Positions 1 to 12,593 of a stretch of DNA of 64,000 nucleotides are shown here, piece by piece. The first letter of the stretch is position 1; every line of letters starts with the position of its first letter. Source of the stretch: Aquilaria yunnanensis (lineage: Eukaryota; Streptophyta; Magnoliopsida; Malvales; Thymelaeaceae). The translations under genes and the position numbers were made by a program. Under the pieces are notes generated by a model, which was not told the origin of the DNA, searched no databases, and was given only the letters and a program-made list of their open reading frames with translations. The stretch covers positions 19,529,001 to 19,593,000 of the forward strand of contig CM077594.1 in the NCBI GenBank assembly GCA_039654915.1. Reading direction: 5' to 3'.

Positions 1-1470
1 GTGAATAAGAGATTATCAAAATGGAAGGCAAGATTTTTGTCTTCAAGTGGTCACTTAATGTTATTAAAGTGAAGCCTTTCTAGCTTACCATTATTCTACT
101 TTTAGTTGTTTTGATCCCCGTTGGAGTGCTTCATTCATTTGAAAAAGTTTGAAAAAAAATTTTTGTGGTGGGTTTGGGGTAGTAGGAAAATTAGTTGGGT
201 TAATTGTAGAAAGGTGGTCTTGAGAAAAGAGATTAAGGGTTTGAGTGTGGGTAGTTTACTAGGTAAGAACCTTGGTTTACTTGTAAGGTGGTGATGAAGG
301 TATAAATTAGATGAGGACAGTCTGTGGAAGAGAGTAATCAGTTCAATATATGAGGTTAATAGGGGTCTAGGGTATAGTTAGTTGTAATTCCTCGATCTGG
401 GCTAGTATAATAAAAATTAAGGATGATTTTGAGAAGTAGGGAATTTCATTTTTAGAATGCTTTAAGTGGAGAGTGGGTAAGGAAGACAAATGAGTGAGAG
501 ATAGGCTATTCAAAGAGTTTTCTTGAGGCTTTTCTAGTTCACATTGGTGAAGGATATATATGAGGGTGGCTGAGATGGGGATTTGGGTAAAGAGTAGATG
601 GGTTTGGTCTAGTAACTGAAGGGGGTGATCCTAGGGGAAGATAGAGGATAGAACTGGAGTGGTTGCTGCAGGTGCTAAATGAAATCAAAATTAATGTTGA
701 TGTCCTAAATGCGATCTGACGAAGCTTGGGAAATGGTGGAGACTTCTCTATTAAATCCGTGACCATGAAAGTAGATGACAGGAATGCTATAAGCAACCAT
801 AATTCAAATGTTTTGTCATGGAAAGTTAACCTATTCACATGGAAAGTTACACAAAGGAGAGCACTGATGAGATTGAACTTGGCAAGTAGAGGTGTGATTC
901 ATCAAGATGTAATCTATCCATCTTGTTAGCTGTATGTTGAGGATGATGAGCACATACAACTTAGGTGTGATTTTGCGGCTTAGGTTAGGTCTGCTATCTT
1001 CAGATGGTGGTCATTTCTTATAGTTCAAAACCATTCTATTCTTGGTGTTACAACTCATTGGCTATAAAGTTTTCTTCAAAGTGAATCTAGCTAGCTTGGC
1101 AAATGGTAGCACTTGCAACTTTATGGCTCATTTGGAAGGTTAGAAATAACAAGATTTTCAAGCATAAGGAGGTTACAGTAAGTGCATTAGTATTTAGGAT
1201 TCAATCAAGTTAACATTTATGGTTGATGATTAGGGGAAAATTATACTAGGTATCTTTGTTTGAGTGGTGTTCCCCTTATTAGCATTTGACAATTGGTGTT
1301 AGTCATGTTGGTTGGAACCCACCGATGCTGCTGCTATTGATGTATTTTCAATGTAGTTTATTGCTCGAGTGTGGACAACAACTTTGGTTTGGTTTTGATG
1401 TAATTTTGAACTTATGCCACTAGCTTCTTGCTGGTCATTTATGTATATATCTTTGAGGTTTTGTTAAAAA
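1..1470 (+). mobile_element. Decayed L1-type LINE, 3' half (RT tail, zf-RVT)
   Basis: The first bases translate as the tail of a plant non-LTR reverse transcriptase (a KWKARFLSSSGHLMLLK-like stretch just before a stop), followed by a region resembling the segment after RT. Around 880-1015 a zf-RVT-like zinc-binding region is recognisable (ASRGV, a Cys, then EDDEHIQLRCDFA). Several stops and shifts break all frames, so this is a dead copy. The element runs off the left edge of the window, and its 3' end is probably near 1465, where a short A-rich tail follows a T-rich segment. Identification rests on motif order, not on a search. Confidence 0.7.
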
Positions 1471-2449
1471 AAGTTACCACATAGTTAAATTAAAATTTTA
1501 GAAGTTACAATTGGAAAGTGTAAAAAAAGATAGGGTCAAAGTGTATATTTTTGAAACAGAAGGGGACAAACTACAATTTTACCTAAATATTGGGAAACAA
1601 ACAATGATTACCCCTAAAAATATACTTCATGCTGGTTTTCGATATCTTAAATGTAGTATATTAAATTTGTTTAGGTAAAAAGGGAAAATATGCTACTTAG
1701 CTTTGGCCGAGAGGAAGAATGGCCTACTAGTATCTTTTTTTAAGGAAAATGTAACATCATCATTTTATTTATGGACAAATCAGATATTGCTATTAAATAT
1801 AAGTGCTAATATGGACACCCTTGACATGAATCATTACTGGCAAATAAGTGAGTTTTGTTCGATCATGCATTAAAAGTAAGAGCCTCATGGTTTCTTAGTC
1901 TAATTGTTGACTAATAACATTTAATTAAGACAATTCAATTTAAGATGTTAAAGTTTTAGTTGGATTTTTAATCATAATTTATTGGGTAAAGGTTAAAATG
2001 AGTTCTATAACTTTGGTAACTTTTTTATTTTAATTATATAATTACATAAGTTTCTATTTGAGTCATATACGTTCAAAAATGTTAACAACGTTAGTCCTAT
2101 GTTGGACGGGGCTGATGGATGATCCTATATGGCACTTGACGCCATTGATTCTTGCTTAATTGTCACAAATAGGTGGACTAAATTGCAAAAAAATAAAAGT
2201 TTCATGAAAAGGTTTCACAAACAGAAAATCATTGATACTTGAGGCACAGTTAGAGACAAAATCACATTTTTCTTTTCTTATTCCTTACTTAGCATGAACA
2301 ATAGAGGTTCACCTTAATCAGTCTCGATCTACGGCAGTTCTAGTTTTTTCCTAAATTCATCATTTTTTTGTTCCATCCTTCACATAAATCAATTGTCTCC
2401 ACCGAGACTTTAAAACAAAACAATCAATAATCCTCATGAACACTTCCAA

Positions 2450-3056
2450 ATCTCCTTGGTGACACAAAATGGCAATTGTACCGTCCACTATCTCAGCTAG
2501 TGCAACTAAGACTACAAGAGAATTTGTGAATTACTCCTCTTTCTCTCGGTCTTTCAACTAATCCAGTAGCAATGGCACCAATCTAGATGCAAGTACATGA
2601 CACTTACTTCCTAGATTCAATAAGAGCTTGAAAATTGCTACGAGTACGTTCTAGCTTGTGATCAAATCTACTAGAGCTGGAATTGTCACTAGATTTTGGC
2701 TTTTATTTGCTTGGTACTCCTCGACAGAAGCAAGGTAAAAGATGGCTCTAGTTAATTGCAATTTTTCCTTAACTTTGAACCTGCTATTCAAAACATTTAG
2801 AATCAATTCTATGCCCTCATTTTCCTCCATCATAGCTTTGCTCTTTGGGTGATTCGCCAGACACAAAAGACCAGCACTGGCACTTTCTTGGGTAGACGGA
2901 TCCTTTGACAACAACAAAGTCAGCAAATGAGGGATCGTTTCGGCTTCCATTCCCTACCTTGAGCATCCAACAAGCATCCTGATTCTTGTGGCTAAATTTA
3001 GTCACAATCATGATGTTTTCTAGGGAAATAGTGTTAAGGCCGCTACCCAGGATCAT
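2450..3056 (-). pseudogene. ARM-repeat (plant U-box type) gene fragment
   Basis: On the minus strand a 99-residue open stretch (2950 down to 2651) reads as armadillo-type repeats: IPHLLTLLLSKDPSTQESA, then LLCLANHPKSKAMMEE and LILNVLNSR. This is the pattern of the ARM region in plant U-box E3 ligases such as the PUB6/PUB45 group. Similarity continues upstream in another frame (VTKFSHKNQDACWMLK), showing a frameshift near 2950, and downstream through stops to about 2450. There is no U-box, start or full-length frame, so it is a broken fragment. It lies between the TIRs of the surrounding MULE, which suggests transposon capture. The subfamily is a guess; the ARM assignment is firmer. Confidence 0.6.
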
Positions 3057-3059
3057 TTA

Positions 3060-5590
3060 GATAAACGAGGTTATGTTAATCTTGCTCTTAAATGCAATTG
3101 ACTAAGTCATTGCTTATAATTCATTAAAACTTTCATACTACTTTTTTTTTAACCCAATGCAATATCACATGCATGCTTAACTTTGGTTACAAAATTAAAT
3201 TAAACATGCAAACAAAAGGTAGGCTGGCCTGAGCTTCTAAAAACAATGATAGAAACCATAACCAAAGTCAAATAAACAATAAGTTTTCTTAAACTTCAAG
3301 CAATGACTTAATGTGCAACAGTTAAAGTTGTTTACATCCAAAGGCAACTAATGTGTTTGTTACACACTTGCAAGTCTTCTCTAAACACTTGTCATTACTA
3401 AGAGGCATAACTTAGTATACTTAAGTGCACACTACTAACTTTCTGCAATCAATGACTATGCTCCAATTTGAGCTCTTTGCCCAAATGTAGAGTGTTGTCC
3501 ATGAGCTTTTCCTTTGCTTTGCAACTACTAGAGCCATAAAATATATTTAGTTAGTACATACCATGGCTAACCACATAACTTAGAATTAAATTTAGATTCA
3601 AATAACTTGTACTAGTAATGAATAAAAACTTACACCCAACTACTTAGTGTCAAACCCATAAGTAATCATATCTACATAATATGAGAGTAAAAGAGTGAGA
3701 ATACATTGATTCTCAATAAAAAAATGTCTTAATTTTTAACCTGCAAGAAAAACCTTAGAATCCGGTATATAAAACAGCTATATACAACTTGACATGAGTT
3801 CAAACATCCTAAGGTCTTATATAATGGCCACTAGAAAGGATTTTGTTGTGCGAACCCTACCCCAACTTAGTCCCACCTATTTGCAAGAACTTTGTTCTTC
3901 CCTTGACAAGCATGGTTTTAAACTTCTTTATTGTACAGGAGCTTTTAAACTTCTTTACTTACTTTTTTTCGTACTATATAGGAGCTTTTAAACTTGGTGG
4001 CTCAACTTATTAAGCTAAAATAGTTTAATCAAGGTGCTTAGAAGTTTAGACCTTCTCTTTTTTACTTAGCACCCTTAATTTTGCTTAAGGCACACTTACT
4101 TACTTAGCCCTTAAGCCACTTCTTTGTCCACCTCTTAAGTCACTTAAAATATGCATTTTTATCTACTTAGAAGTGGGTTTTAAACCTTGTTTAAGTGTAC
4201 AAACATCTTAGAATAGGCGAAGGACTCAAATTGTGGCATTAGGGTTTCATTTGAACTCTTCAAACCTGGGGCTGAAGGCTTTTGGGCATAGCGGCGCCAC
4301 AGCCCGCACCGCGGCATGAGAAGCCATTCAATGTCATTTGCTGGAGCAACTCTTGGCACTACAGTGCCGCTTGTCCCCTAGGCATTTGGGGCTTTTTCGG
4401 TCTTTGTCTTCCTTCGCCCTTCATGCCCCATTTTGCCTCAACTTTCTTCCCAAGGCCAATTCCAACTAATCCAAACCCAAACCAACATTTATATGTTAGA
4501 ATATGATATAATACATCTATTTAGACATACTTTGAACTTAAATCTCTTACCTTAAGCAAGATCACAAGCCAAGAACATCCATATGCACAAACAAGCACCA
4601 ACAAACAAAACTTCTTAAGTTCATTGTATCCACTTGATCTTAGCCTATTAAATGAATTATTAAAAATCAAGATCATTTAATTAAGGTTTAATTTGAGTAA
4701 TAAAATTTGGAAATAGGTCAAGACATTTTACCCCATTTTTGAGACCAAACAAAGCCTCGGACTCTTTATGCACATCTAGCACAAAAGCTTGGTATTCCAC
4801 CTTTGAGGGCTAGAATCAAGCTTAGAAATGAGTTACCCAACCTATCCACAGCTCATTTTGATGGTTACATCATATTAGACTCAATTCAAGCTAGGTATTC
4901 AAAGCTTACCAAGAAGAAAAATGTGGTTTCTAGCTCCTCCTAGCTTAAGTAAGCTAAATGCACTAAGAAACATGATTTTTGGAGCCTTAATCTGGTGGGT
5001 TTGAGGGAGGAAAGAAAATGGAGCTTCTTGAGCTAAAAAATGGCGTGGAATTGGGAGAGAAGAAAAAGAAGACCAAGTCTTACTTCTTATCTCTTAACCT
5101 TTATTGCTCATTTCCATAATAAGCCCCCAAACTTAAGTTAGGTGCTCACTTAAGTCCCTTGGTCTCAAAGCTATTTATTTCTTCCTTCAAAAAAAAAAAA
5201 TTGGAACTTAAGTCACCATAAGACTTCATTTTACTTGACTTAATGCTCCAATCTCATTTATGATGCTAAAACAGGGTTTTATGGAAAAATGACATTTTTG
5301 CTCTTTTTGGCTCAACTTTGCTCAAATTACCATAATTACTTTCTTTTTGCTACATGAACTTACTTAAATTAATACTTGGATTGAATGTGGAGTTCTAAAG
5401 CATGAAAAATTATACTTAAGCTTACTTACTATAGTAATCTAGCTTTTGGTCTTGAGAAGCCATAACAAGTAGTGGTTAATTATTCCCATGATCTCAGAAG
5501 TGAGTAATTCATGGGCGAGAGTGTCGGAGGCGAAGGAGCATCTATCAATGCTAAGGAAAGCAAAAGAGAAAAGATTGAAATTGGAGTCAA
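3060..5590. other. MULE interior without recognisable genes
   Basis: AT-rich sequence with frequent cttaag-type words and a short GC-richer patch at about 4265-4440. A 74-codon open frame in that patch has no recognisable domain. No transposase motif was found on either strand. The stretch may include fragments of other repeats. Confidence 0.5.
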
Positions 5591-5854
5591 GAACAAAAAT
5601 GAGGTTTTTTATAAACTCATGGGACTTAATTAGATAAGTTACAAAAGTTAAATGACTGATTTTGATCTTTTCCTCTATTTTTAATATTTGTTACTTGCCA
5701 TGTAGGATTTCTGTTAAGGCCATTAACAATAGGACTAATGTTGCTAACATTTTTAAACAAATAGGACTCAAATAAAAACTTATGTAGTTATAGGATTAAA
5801 ACAGAAAAATTGCAAAAGTTCTAGGGCTCATTTTGACCTTCCCCCTAATTTATT

Positions 5855-6879
5855 CAGTTCCAGTCAAAACAACCAAAATTGGAACCTTGGCATGTTCAAA
5901 TGTTAACCTACTCTAAGGGAAAAATTCCCTTATCATAATTTGTCCTGGAAAAAATTGTAAAAAAGAAAAAACTACTCATTTTTTTATGAATGAGCCCAAA
6001 TTGGCCACTATTGTTGTCTTTAACTCACATATACCACTAGGAATTGCTGATGGCTATTAGAATAGTCAACTGTGAAATTGAATCCAAGTTTTCTAGGGAT
6101 CTATGATTGAAACTTCTCTAATTAGTAATGATAATTGTTATTTAGTTTATCCTTTAATCTTTGAATGAGGGCCAGAGAGAAAGAGAGCTTGTTTGGTTTT
6201 TTTTTAAATACTTGGGCTTATTTAGATAAAATGAAATAAATAAGGAGAGCTTGGATAAGTTATTTATTTATTTTTTTTAAGGTTTGGGTGGCTAATTTTG
6301 CCAACTTTGAAAACATTGAAGGTTTATTTGAGGGAAAAACAAAAAGAGCTGCTGATTTGGGCCAAGCCACAAACAGGAGTGGTTCTTTGTGATTTTTGCA
6401 TTGTCTATAATACATTAAGTTAGTAGGTTATTTCCTTATTTAAAAAAATCAGTGATGTATTTATCTAAAAATGTATATTAGAGGATGATTTATTCCTTTG
6501 TCCTAAGATAAGTGCCTCTTTTGCTTTCTTTTGTCTTTTCTAATTCTCTTGGAAAAATATTCTTAAAATGATCCTGTGGTAGAAAATAATGGTTCATCGT
6601 GATGCTCTAATTGCAATATTATATTCGAATAGACCATTCCCATAGTCACGCAAAAATGGTTAAGAATCGTATGTCAAAACTCGAAACCATATAATAGAAC
6701 TTGGAATAAGGGGCTTCTCATAAATGCTATCTATGTGCGAAATGTGGTGCATTGAAATCATGGCTAGAGTGGGATAATTTGTGGGATGGTGGTCTGTTGT
6801 ATAATTGACATTAAACTTTTGAAAACAAATTAAAAAAAATAAATGGTCTAGGTGAAATTAAAGTTGAGGAAATAATAAG
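5855..6879. other. AT-rich intergenic sequence, nothing recognised
   Basis: No open frame of interest and no repeat structure that I could identify. Confidence 0.5.
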
Positions 6880-7800
6880 GTGAAATTTTGTTTCCAAATA
6901 AATCAAGCAAAAATAGATTCTGTAAAAGAATCAATAAAAAATATTTTAATCCTACAACTTGATTGTTTTCCAAAGAGAAGCACTTGCTTCTCTTCAAGAA
7001 AATTCAAAATCTCTTCTTTGATCTGGCCGTTGATCCTTTTTCTGGGAGTGGCCAGGCAAACCCGCTGATCCTGTTGTTCTTCTCGGAGTGGAAAAGTCGA
7101 ATGATGAGTCACCCATACTGCAACTTTATAGAACTGTACATAAGATTTTCACCTCATATGTATGGCTCTTCGTTCAATTCTTTCGAGGTCATTGGGTTCT
7201 CTTCCTCATTCGGGAATCTCCTCCCCTCTTCCACTTCATCCTGAAAAGTAACTAGTACAAATTTAGTCACGTTTTCATGCTCCAATTGAACACTTTTATT
7301 TTTTATTATTCTCAAAAGAGAATATTTTTTTTTTACCAAACATCCGAGGATCCAATCACACAATCTTATAATAAGAACAAGAGATCTTTCTCAATCAATC
7401 CCCTTACCTCTCATTCTTCGAGAATTAGAAAGATCCTTTTCAAGTTTAAATTTATTCATTTGGATTCTGAGTTCTTATACTTCATTTTTATTTACTTATT
7501 TCTTATTATTATTTTTTCCCCTCATTTTTTATTTATTTTTTATTTTATTTTATTCTCTTCCGTCATTCCTTAAGTCTTATAGGTTTGATTCTATAGAATC
7601 TGACCCATTTCCTCATTGAGCAAGGGGTACGAAATCAATTAGATTGATTTTTTGATCAAATATTTGATCAATTTTTTTCTCTTTCTCTATCCTTATCCCA
7701 TAGGTACAAAAGTTGAATCAATAGAGAACATTTTCCTTTATATCTATATGAATCAATATTATTCCATTCTCTTTACTAATACCTCTCTATCCCAATTGTT
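6880..7800. other. Possible organelle-derived (plastid-like) insert
   Basis: This block differs in texture from its surroundings. It has overlapping open frames on both strands (for example 6903-7112 minus, 69 codons, and 7154-7363 minus, 69 codons) with lysine/glutamate-rich translations, followed by T-rich intergenic-like DNA with ttgatcaa-type words, a style I associate with plastid DNA. I could not assign it to a named plastid gene, so a nuclear plastid insertion is only a suspicion. Confidence 0.25.
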
Positions 7801-8750
7801 TTGGAATATGGGCAGTGTGTAGTCTCTTGAATATCAAGTAGAAACGTTTCTTTGTTTTTATCAATAAGCAAGGGCAGTTTGAAGTGGTGGGGTTGGCGGA
7901 GATTAGAAGACGGAAGAAGGCATTAGTAATCCTCTGGTCAAAGCCTAACTCCAATTGGTTCTAGGTTTTCTAATGGTTTCGGTTTAATAGACAGAGAATT
8001 CAGAGTCAATTTAAGCCATGAGTAAGTTTGAGGAGGCGAAAGAGCAAATTTAGAAGGGTAATTGGGATTTTTTTTTAGAAATTCAAGAACAAAGGTTAAT
8101 TAGTCGAGGCAGGAGCAATAGTCCTATTTTGCAATGAAAACTTATGGTAGCAAATTCTGAAGCAATTTTGTCCGGTGTGAATCGTGTGATGAATGACAAC
8201 AATGGTGGTCAACCCTATGGCACTGCACTCAGGTGACTAGAGCTCACATTGGGAGCTTGCTCCAATGGCACTTTCATTCCACTTTATCACCTCTTTGTCT
8301 TGCACCACCTCCGATTTGGTTGATGGTTCATGGTTTTGGGTGGTCGAGATGGGAGAGGGATGGGTATCAAGGGCGGGTGAGTTACTAGCAAATGGGGAGG
8401 GGATTGGCGGAGTTGGACTCGGCCAACGGAAGAGGAGTTGCCAGATTTTAGGTTTTACATTTTCTTTATTTTGTTCAAAATTTCTTTTCTTTTCCACATC
8501 ATCATAGCAATTCCTTTATTATTTTTTTCTTTTCTACATCATCAATGTTAGGTGATTCATTGTGCTATAGTGACAAATCATCCACGCTGGTTTTCCACAT
8601 GGCTTTTTCCTTCCATAATAATGGTTTTCATCCACAAAATGTCCAAAATGGAACACTTAAACATGGTTAGAGACTTTCTATACAAGAAATCAAGATTAAC
8701 ATCCAAAATAGTACAATAATTAAAGGTTAGGGGCCATAGATGCAATTAAC
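7801..8750. other. No recognised gene; GC-richer patch near 8240-8450
   Basis: The patch near 8240-8450 is open on both strands for about 80 codons, with low-complexity Ser/Pro or Gly/Trp content and no domain. It may be another captured fragment, but no TIR or LTR was identified around it. Confidence 0.35.
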
Positions 8751-8754
8751 CTAA

Positions 8755-9480
8755 ATCTAGCATTTGGTGACAAAGTTGGTAGTTCTTTTGTTAGTAATAT
8801 TGTGCATGAGGATGACAGCTCCAATCCGCCTTATTTTGATGGTGATGGCACTTATTTAGGTGAAATTGGTGGTAGCTTTCTAAAGGCCGTGTGGGTTAAC
8901 TTGGGTGGTGCTTCTAATAAAGTGAACATTGATGAGTTTTCCCAAAAGTTGAATTTAGTTTCTCAAGTGCCTTTATTGGCTCTAGGGTCGATTTCTCTCA
9001 AAGTTGGTGGACATCATTCTTAAAATGGAATAGAAAGATTAATTCTTGTATGGCTCGATCTAATGGGGAAGATGTAGTAGTTGTGAATGGATCACAATAA
9101 CAAAATGATCATTAGTTGGCAATAGTACCTATTTCAGACTTTTAAATTAGTTGCGTGATTAATCCGTTAAGTGTGGTACATCTAGTTGATGGTATATGTG
9201 AAGGTTTTGGTGAATATTCATTTCAGTTGAATACATTTGCTTGTGTTGATAGATTTTCAAAAGGGCACATGAGCTAGCAAGGTTCACTTTTGAGAAATTT
9301 GGTGACTTAGCCATTAAATTTATTAAGGAAGTGGACAGGAAAAGTGTTATGTTGAAGGGTCCATCTCAAATTAAGTAGGTTGTGATGAGAAAAAGAGATG
9401 TTAATAGTGAACTAAAAGATTGGAGAGTAGCAGAAATTATGATTTTAAAAAATGAGATCCTAGTAATGAGAATACTATTA
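8755..9480 (+). pseudogene. Possible LINE ORF1/linker remnant
   Basis: Open stretches such as 8802-9023 (73 codons) are followed by a degraded segment reading LARFTFEKFGDLAIKFIKE and then a basic segment (VMRKRDVNSELKDWR). This resembles the stretch between ORF1 and ORF2 in plant LINEs, but no diagnostic zinc knuckle or endonuclease motif was seen. It is interrupted by stops throughout. Confidence 0.25.
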
Positions 9481-9989
9481 GTAAGGTTGGGTCTGCATTT
9501 CTATCGCCATAGAATACACTGCTAAAAAGAGCAAGGAGAGCCATCCAATGTTTACTTTCCTCCAAGATAGGGCTATTGTCTTAGTTTTAGGTTAGGGTAC
9601 TATAGCTAAGGATTGTTCTATTTTTCCTTGGGGTAACTAATGTTCCCCAAACTAACTATAAAAATATGGAACTATAACCTCTCAACTATATGGGAACTAA
9701 AGGTAAATGCATCTATCGCTCCATAGCATAGTATTGGAAAATATCAAGGTTGTATCCCATGGATTTGAAACTCTTTACCTTACTACTTTTTCTTTCTATT
9801 ATCTAACGAGCAATTTTGAGTGATGGATTAACTAACTAAGGACTGAAGAGAAATTAAACTATTGTAGCAAAAAATAGCTAAAAACAACAAGAAATAGATC
9901 GAACAAATCAACAATCAAAATAAATCATGCTTAGATATGAATTCCCATAGACATCTCATGCAACCTAGCCCTAAACCAGTTCAATAAAA

Positions 9990-11040
9990 ATACAATTAGC
10001 TTTAACCATGTAGAAATCCTAGAATAGTCAAACTCCTCTCTAAGAGTTAGCTACACCCTATCCTTAGGTTGATCGATCATAATTTCTTCCTAATCAAAAC
10101 CCCTAAAAAAAGAATTAACACTCTATGAATCTCACTACTAGGTTTGATACTAGTCCAGAGGCTTATGTCAGCCTTTCTTAAGACTTGCATTTAATTCTTT
10201 CTATGCACACAATGATCAAATCAAACACACAAGTGGTTAGCTTAACATGCTAAAAAAAATGTCAATTTAATTAGCTTGCTACTATCAATCCAACAACGTG
10301 AAGAACATATGGATAGATAGTAAGAAACTATAATTGATTAAACCAAAACAGTCATAGGAACATGATCTTTATAAGGTTCATCTATTCTAAGCATGATTGG
10401 AAACTTAGCCTATTATCCAGAAAAGAAAACACAACAAAAACAAAATAGAATTGGAAACAGAAGACTTCATCTCTAAATATCTTCCAGTCTAAGAAATCTT
10501 TACCCCAATGTGAATCAAAACATGTTGATCATAACAAATAGCTTCTTCTAGAATTTTGTTATGAACCTTAAGCTAAAACCATGCTTTGACTTGTTCTCCT
10601 AATGTAAACTACTAAAAAATAGAAGAAAATCCACAAAAAGAACTGACAACAGTCTGAGATGGCCATAACTAACCCGTGTAGTGTTTTTAGATGTAAAAAT
10701 TCATGAACAAAGTATAACCATAGCCCACCTCAGGATCATGGCGGAGACACTAGCATGGCACTAAAGAACATGGGTGTGTCAGTTACAAGATCTCCAAAAA
10801 ATCTAGACAGAGAGAGAACACGTCCACTACCTTAAGCATCTAAGGGTAAAAATCTTAAAAAACTTCAAATTCCAGCTCCAATCTTCATTAAAATCCTTTT
10901 GAACATGTACATGAGCTGAAATGTGACCTAAAAATAAAATATGATGCAATTAAGCACTAATTCTTATAAAAAATCACTCAAAAGACAAGCAAATGCCAAG
11001 GGAAACATGGTAAAAATATGTATAGTTAAGCATATATCAA
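9990..11040. repeat. Dispersed repeat, copy 1 (old LTR-element-like)
   Basis: Sequence here recurs in the same orientation at 16740-18460: for example, the words around 10060-10170, 10640-10790 and 10940-11035 match those at 16780-16880, 18045-18200 and 18355-18460 with scattered differences. The texture (no coding, conserved blocks) fits a non-coding part of an old LTR element. The two copies could be LTRs of one element about 7-9 kb long, but no termini or duplication were found. Confidence 0.5.
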
Positions 11041-12590
11041 ATTCCTCCATACTTGAACATTTGCTTGCCCTCAAGCAAAATACTAAAAATAAGTCTAAAA
11101 AGAAAATATGTAATACTCCTGACCAACAAAATGATAAAAGTAGATTGAGACACTAATGCCTTCAAGGACTCAACTAGATACATTAAGCACACAACCTTTT
11201 CAGTCCAAAAAAATTTAAAATCAAATAAATATAGTGGGAATAATTTCTTTACAGGCTAGCAACCATGATCCTTTGAAACTTAGCAAAAACATTCAATTTT
11301 CATATTGAGTATAAAGCACAAACCATCCTAGACTAAAACTCATCATGCATATTTCCAATCATACCATAAAACCATAAACAACAAGCAGTAGAGCAGACTT
11401 TTATTTGCTATTTTCATTTTCAAATGCTTTTCATGTGTTCCTCATTTTAACAAGTGTAGCAACAGGGACACTGTCTATACCAAAGCTACCAACTTAACAC
11501 AAATAAATGGTGATATTTGATCATACACATGCTTCCACCATGTTTTTGAGCTGTGATTGACTTTTGTCTTAGTAAAAGATACTTACCTACTTTAACACTA
11601 AAAAATATCTGGGTAGACATTTATTTAACAAACAAAAAATTTCATTGTTTTTTCAATTAATTACCAAACTATCCATCAACAAAAAAAACTACATAACCAA
11701 GCATAAGAGCTCATAATATAGTATGTTTTGAAATAATGTGGTAAGCACAAAAATCTTGATATACAAATTAGCTTTTAAGTTATCATTGACTAGCTTGATA
11801 AAAAAACTTTTGAAAAATTTTCTTCCACATATGCAATAGATTTAAAGATTTAGCACTCAAGTCAAGTACTAAAGATTTATAAAGTAATAATCAACTTCAT
11901 CTATGTAAACCACATTCAAAAGTAAGACTAAAAAATACCAATAATCACAAAAATTCAGGGCCTAAGCTACCTGTTCCCTCCCACTTAAAATGTATATTGC
12001 CCTCAATGTACAAACATAAGAAGCACAAACAAATGAAAAATAGGGGTAATAGAAATTGATACCACCATGAAAATTTGGCTACCAGTAGCACATGGCAGGA
12101 TTTTGTTTCTCTAAAATTTGATGCTTCAGGCTGACAAGAACAAGCTTAAAGGCAAACAAAAGAAGGCATTCAGGATGAAAAACATAAGCAAATAAAATAT
12201 CTGAAAACTACAAGGACAAAAAAAAAAAATTATGGCCAACCAATGCCCCCAAAATATCTAGAGCAATAATAATATCCTTAAAAACTCCATAAAAAAATTA
12301 AATAAACAAAATAATTGTGTCCATGCAAAGTCAACAAAATAAAAGTGTCCATGCAAAGTCTCCTTAAGCTTAACTAGACTTGGCTCGACAGTCTTGCCTC
12401 TGTGTCATGATCACCAAACTTCTCATCAACGATAGCATGATGTCATGGACGTCTTCTCCCACACAGAATGCTTAGACAAATGAACCAAAGTATATCACAT
12501 TCTTGATAAAGAACACCCTCTCTAAATCATCTGGATAGTACACTCTCTACATATGCATTAACCTGTTATGACCTTTCTTATGGCAGACCC
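11041..12590. other. Retroelement-like non-coding sequence
   Basis: AT-rich and A-rich with no domain. It continues from the dispersed repeat without a visible boundary; a phrase around 11040-11085 rich in cttgcc and caagca resembles non-coding parts of plant gypsy elements. Confidence 0.3.
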
Positions 12591-12593
12591 AGA

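Larger units (their letters stand above)
1984..5845. mobile_element. MULE/Pack-MULE with 9-bp TSD
   Basis: The ends are inverted copies of each other: about 120 bp starting GGGTAAAGGTTAAAATGAG on the left matches the reverse complement of the right end, which begins GGGGGAAGGTCAAAATGAG, and weaker similarity continues inward. The nine bases taatttatt occur immediately outside both ends (1975-1983 and 5846-5854). Long TIRs plus a 9-bp duplication are the signature of Mutator-like elements. No transposase is recognisable inside; the interior carries a U-box/ARM gene fragment near the left end and otherwise AT-rich sequence, so this is non-autonomous and fits a Pack-MULE. Confidence 0.75.

Noticed and set aside
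4282..4506. 74-codon frame in MULE interior
   Set aside because: No domain; the frame lies in a GC-richer patch with no support for coding.
7277..7573. 98-codon plus-strand frame
   Set aside because: T-rich low-complexity run; no known domain.
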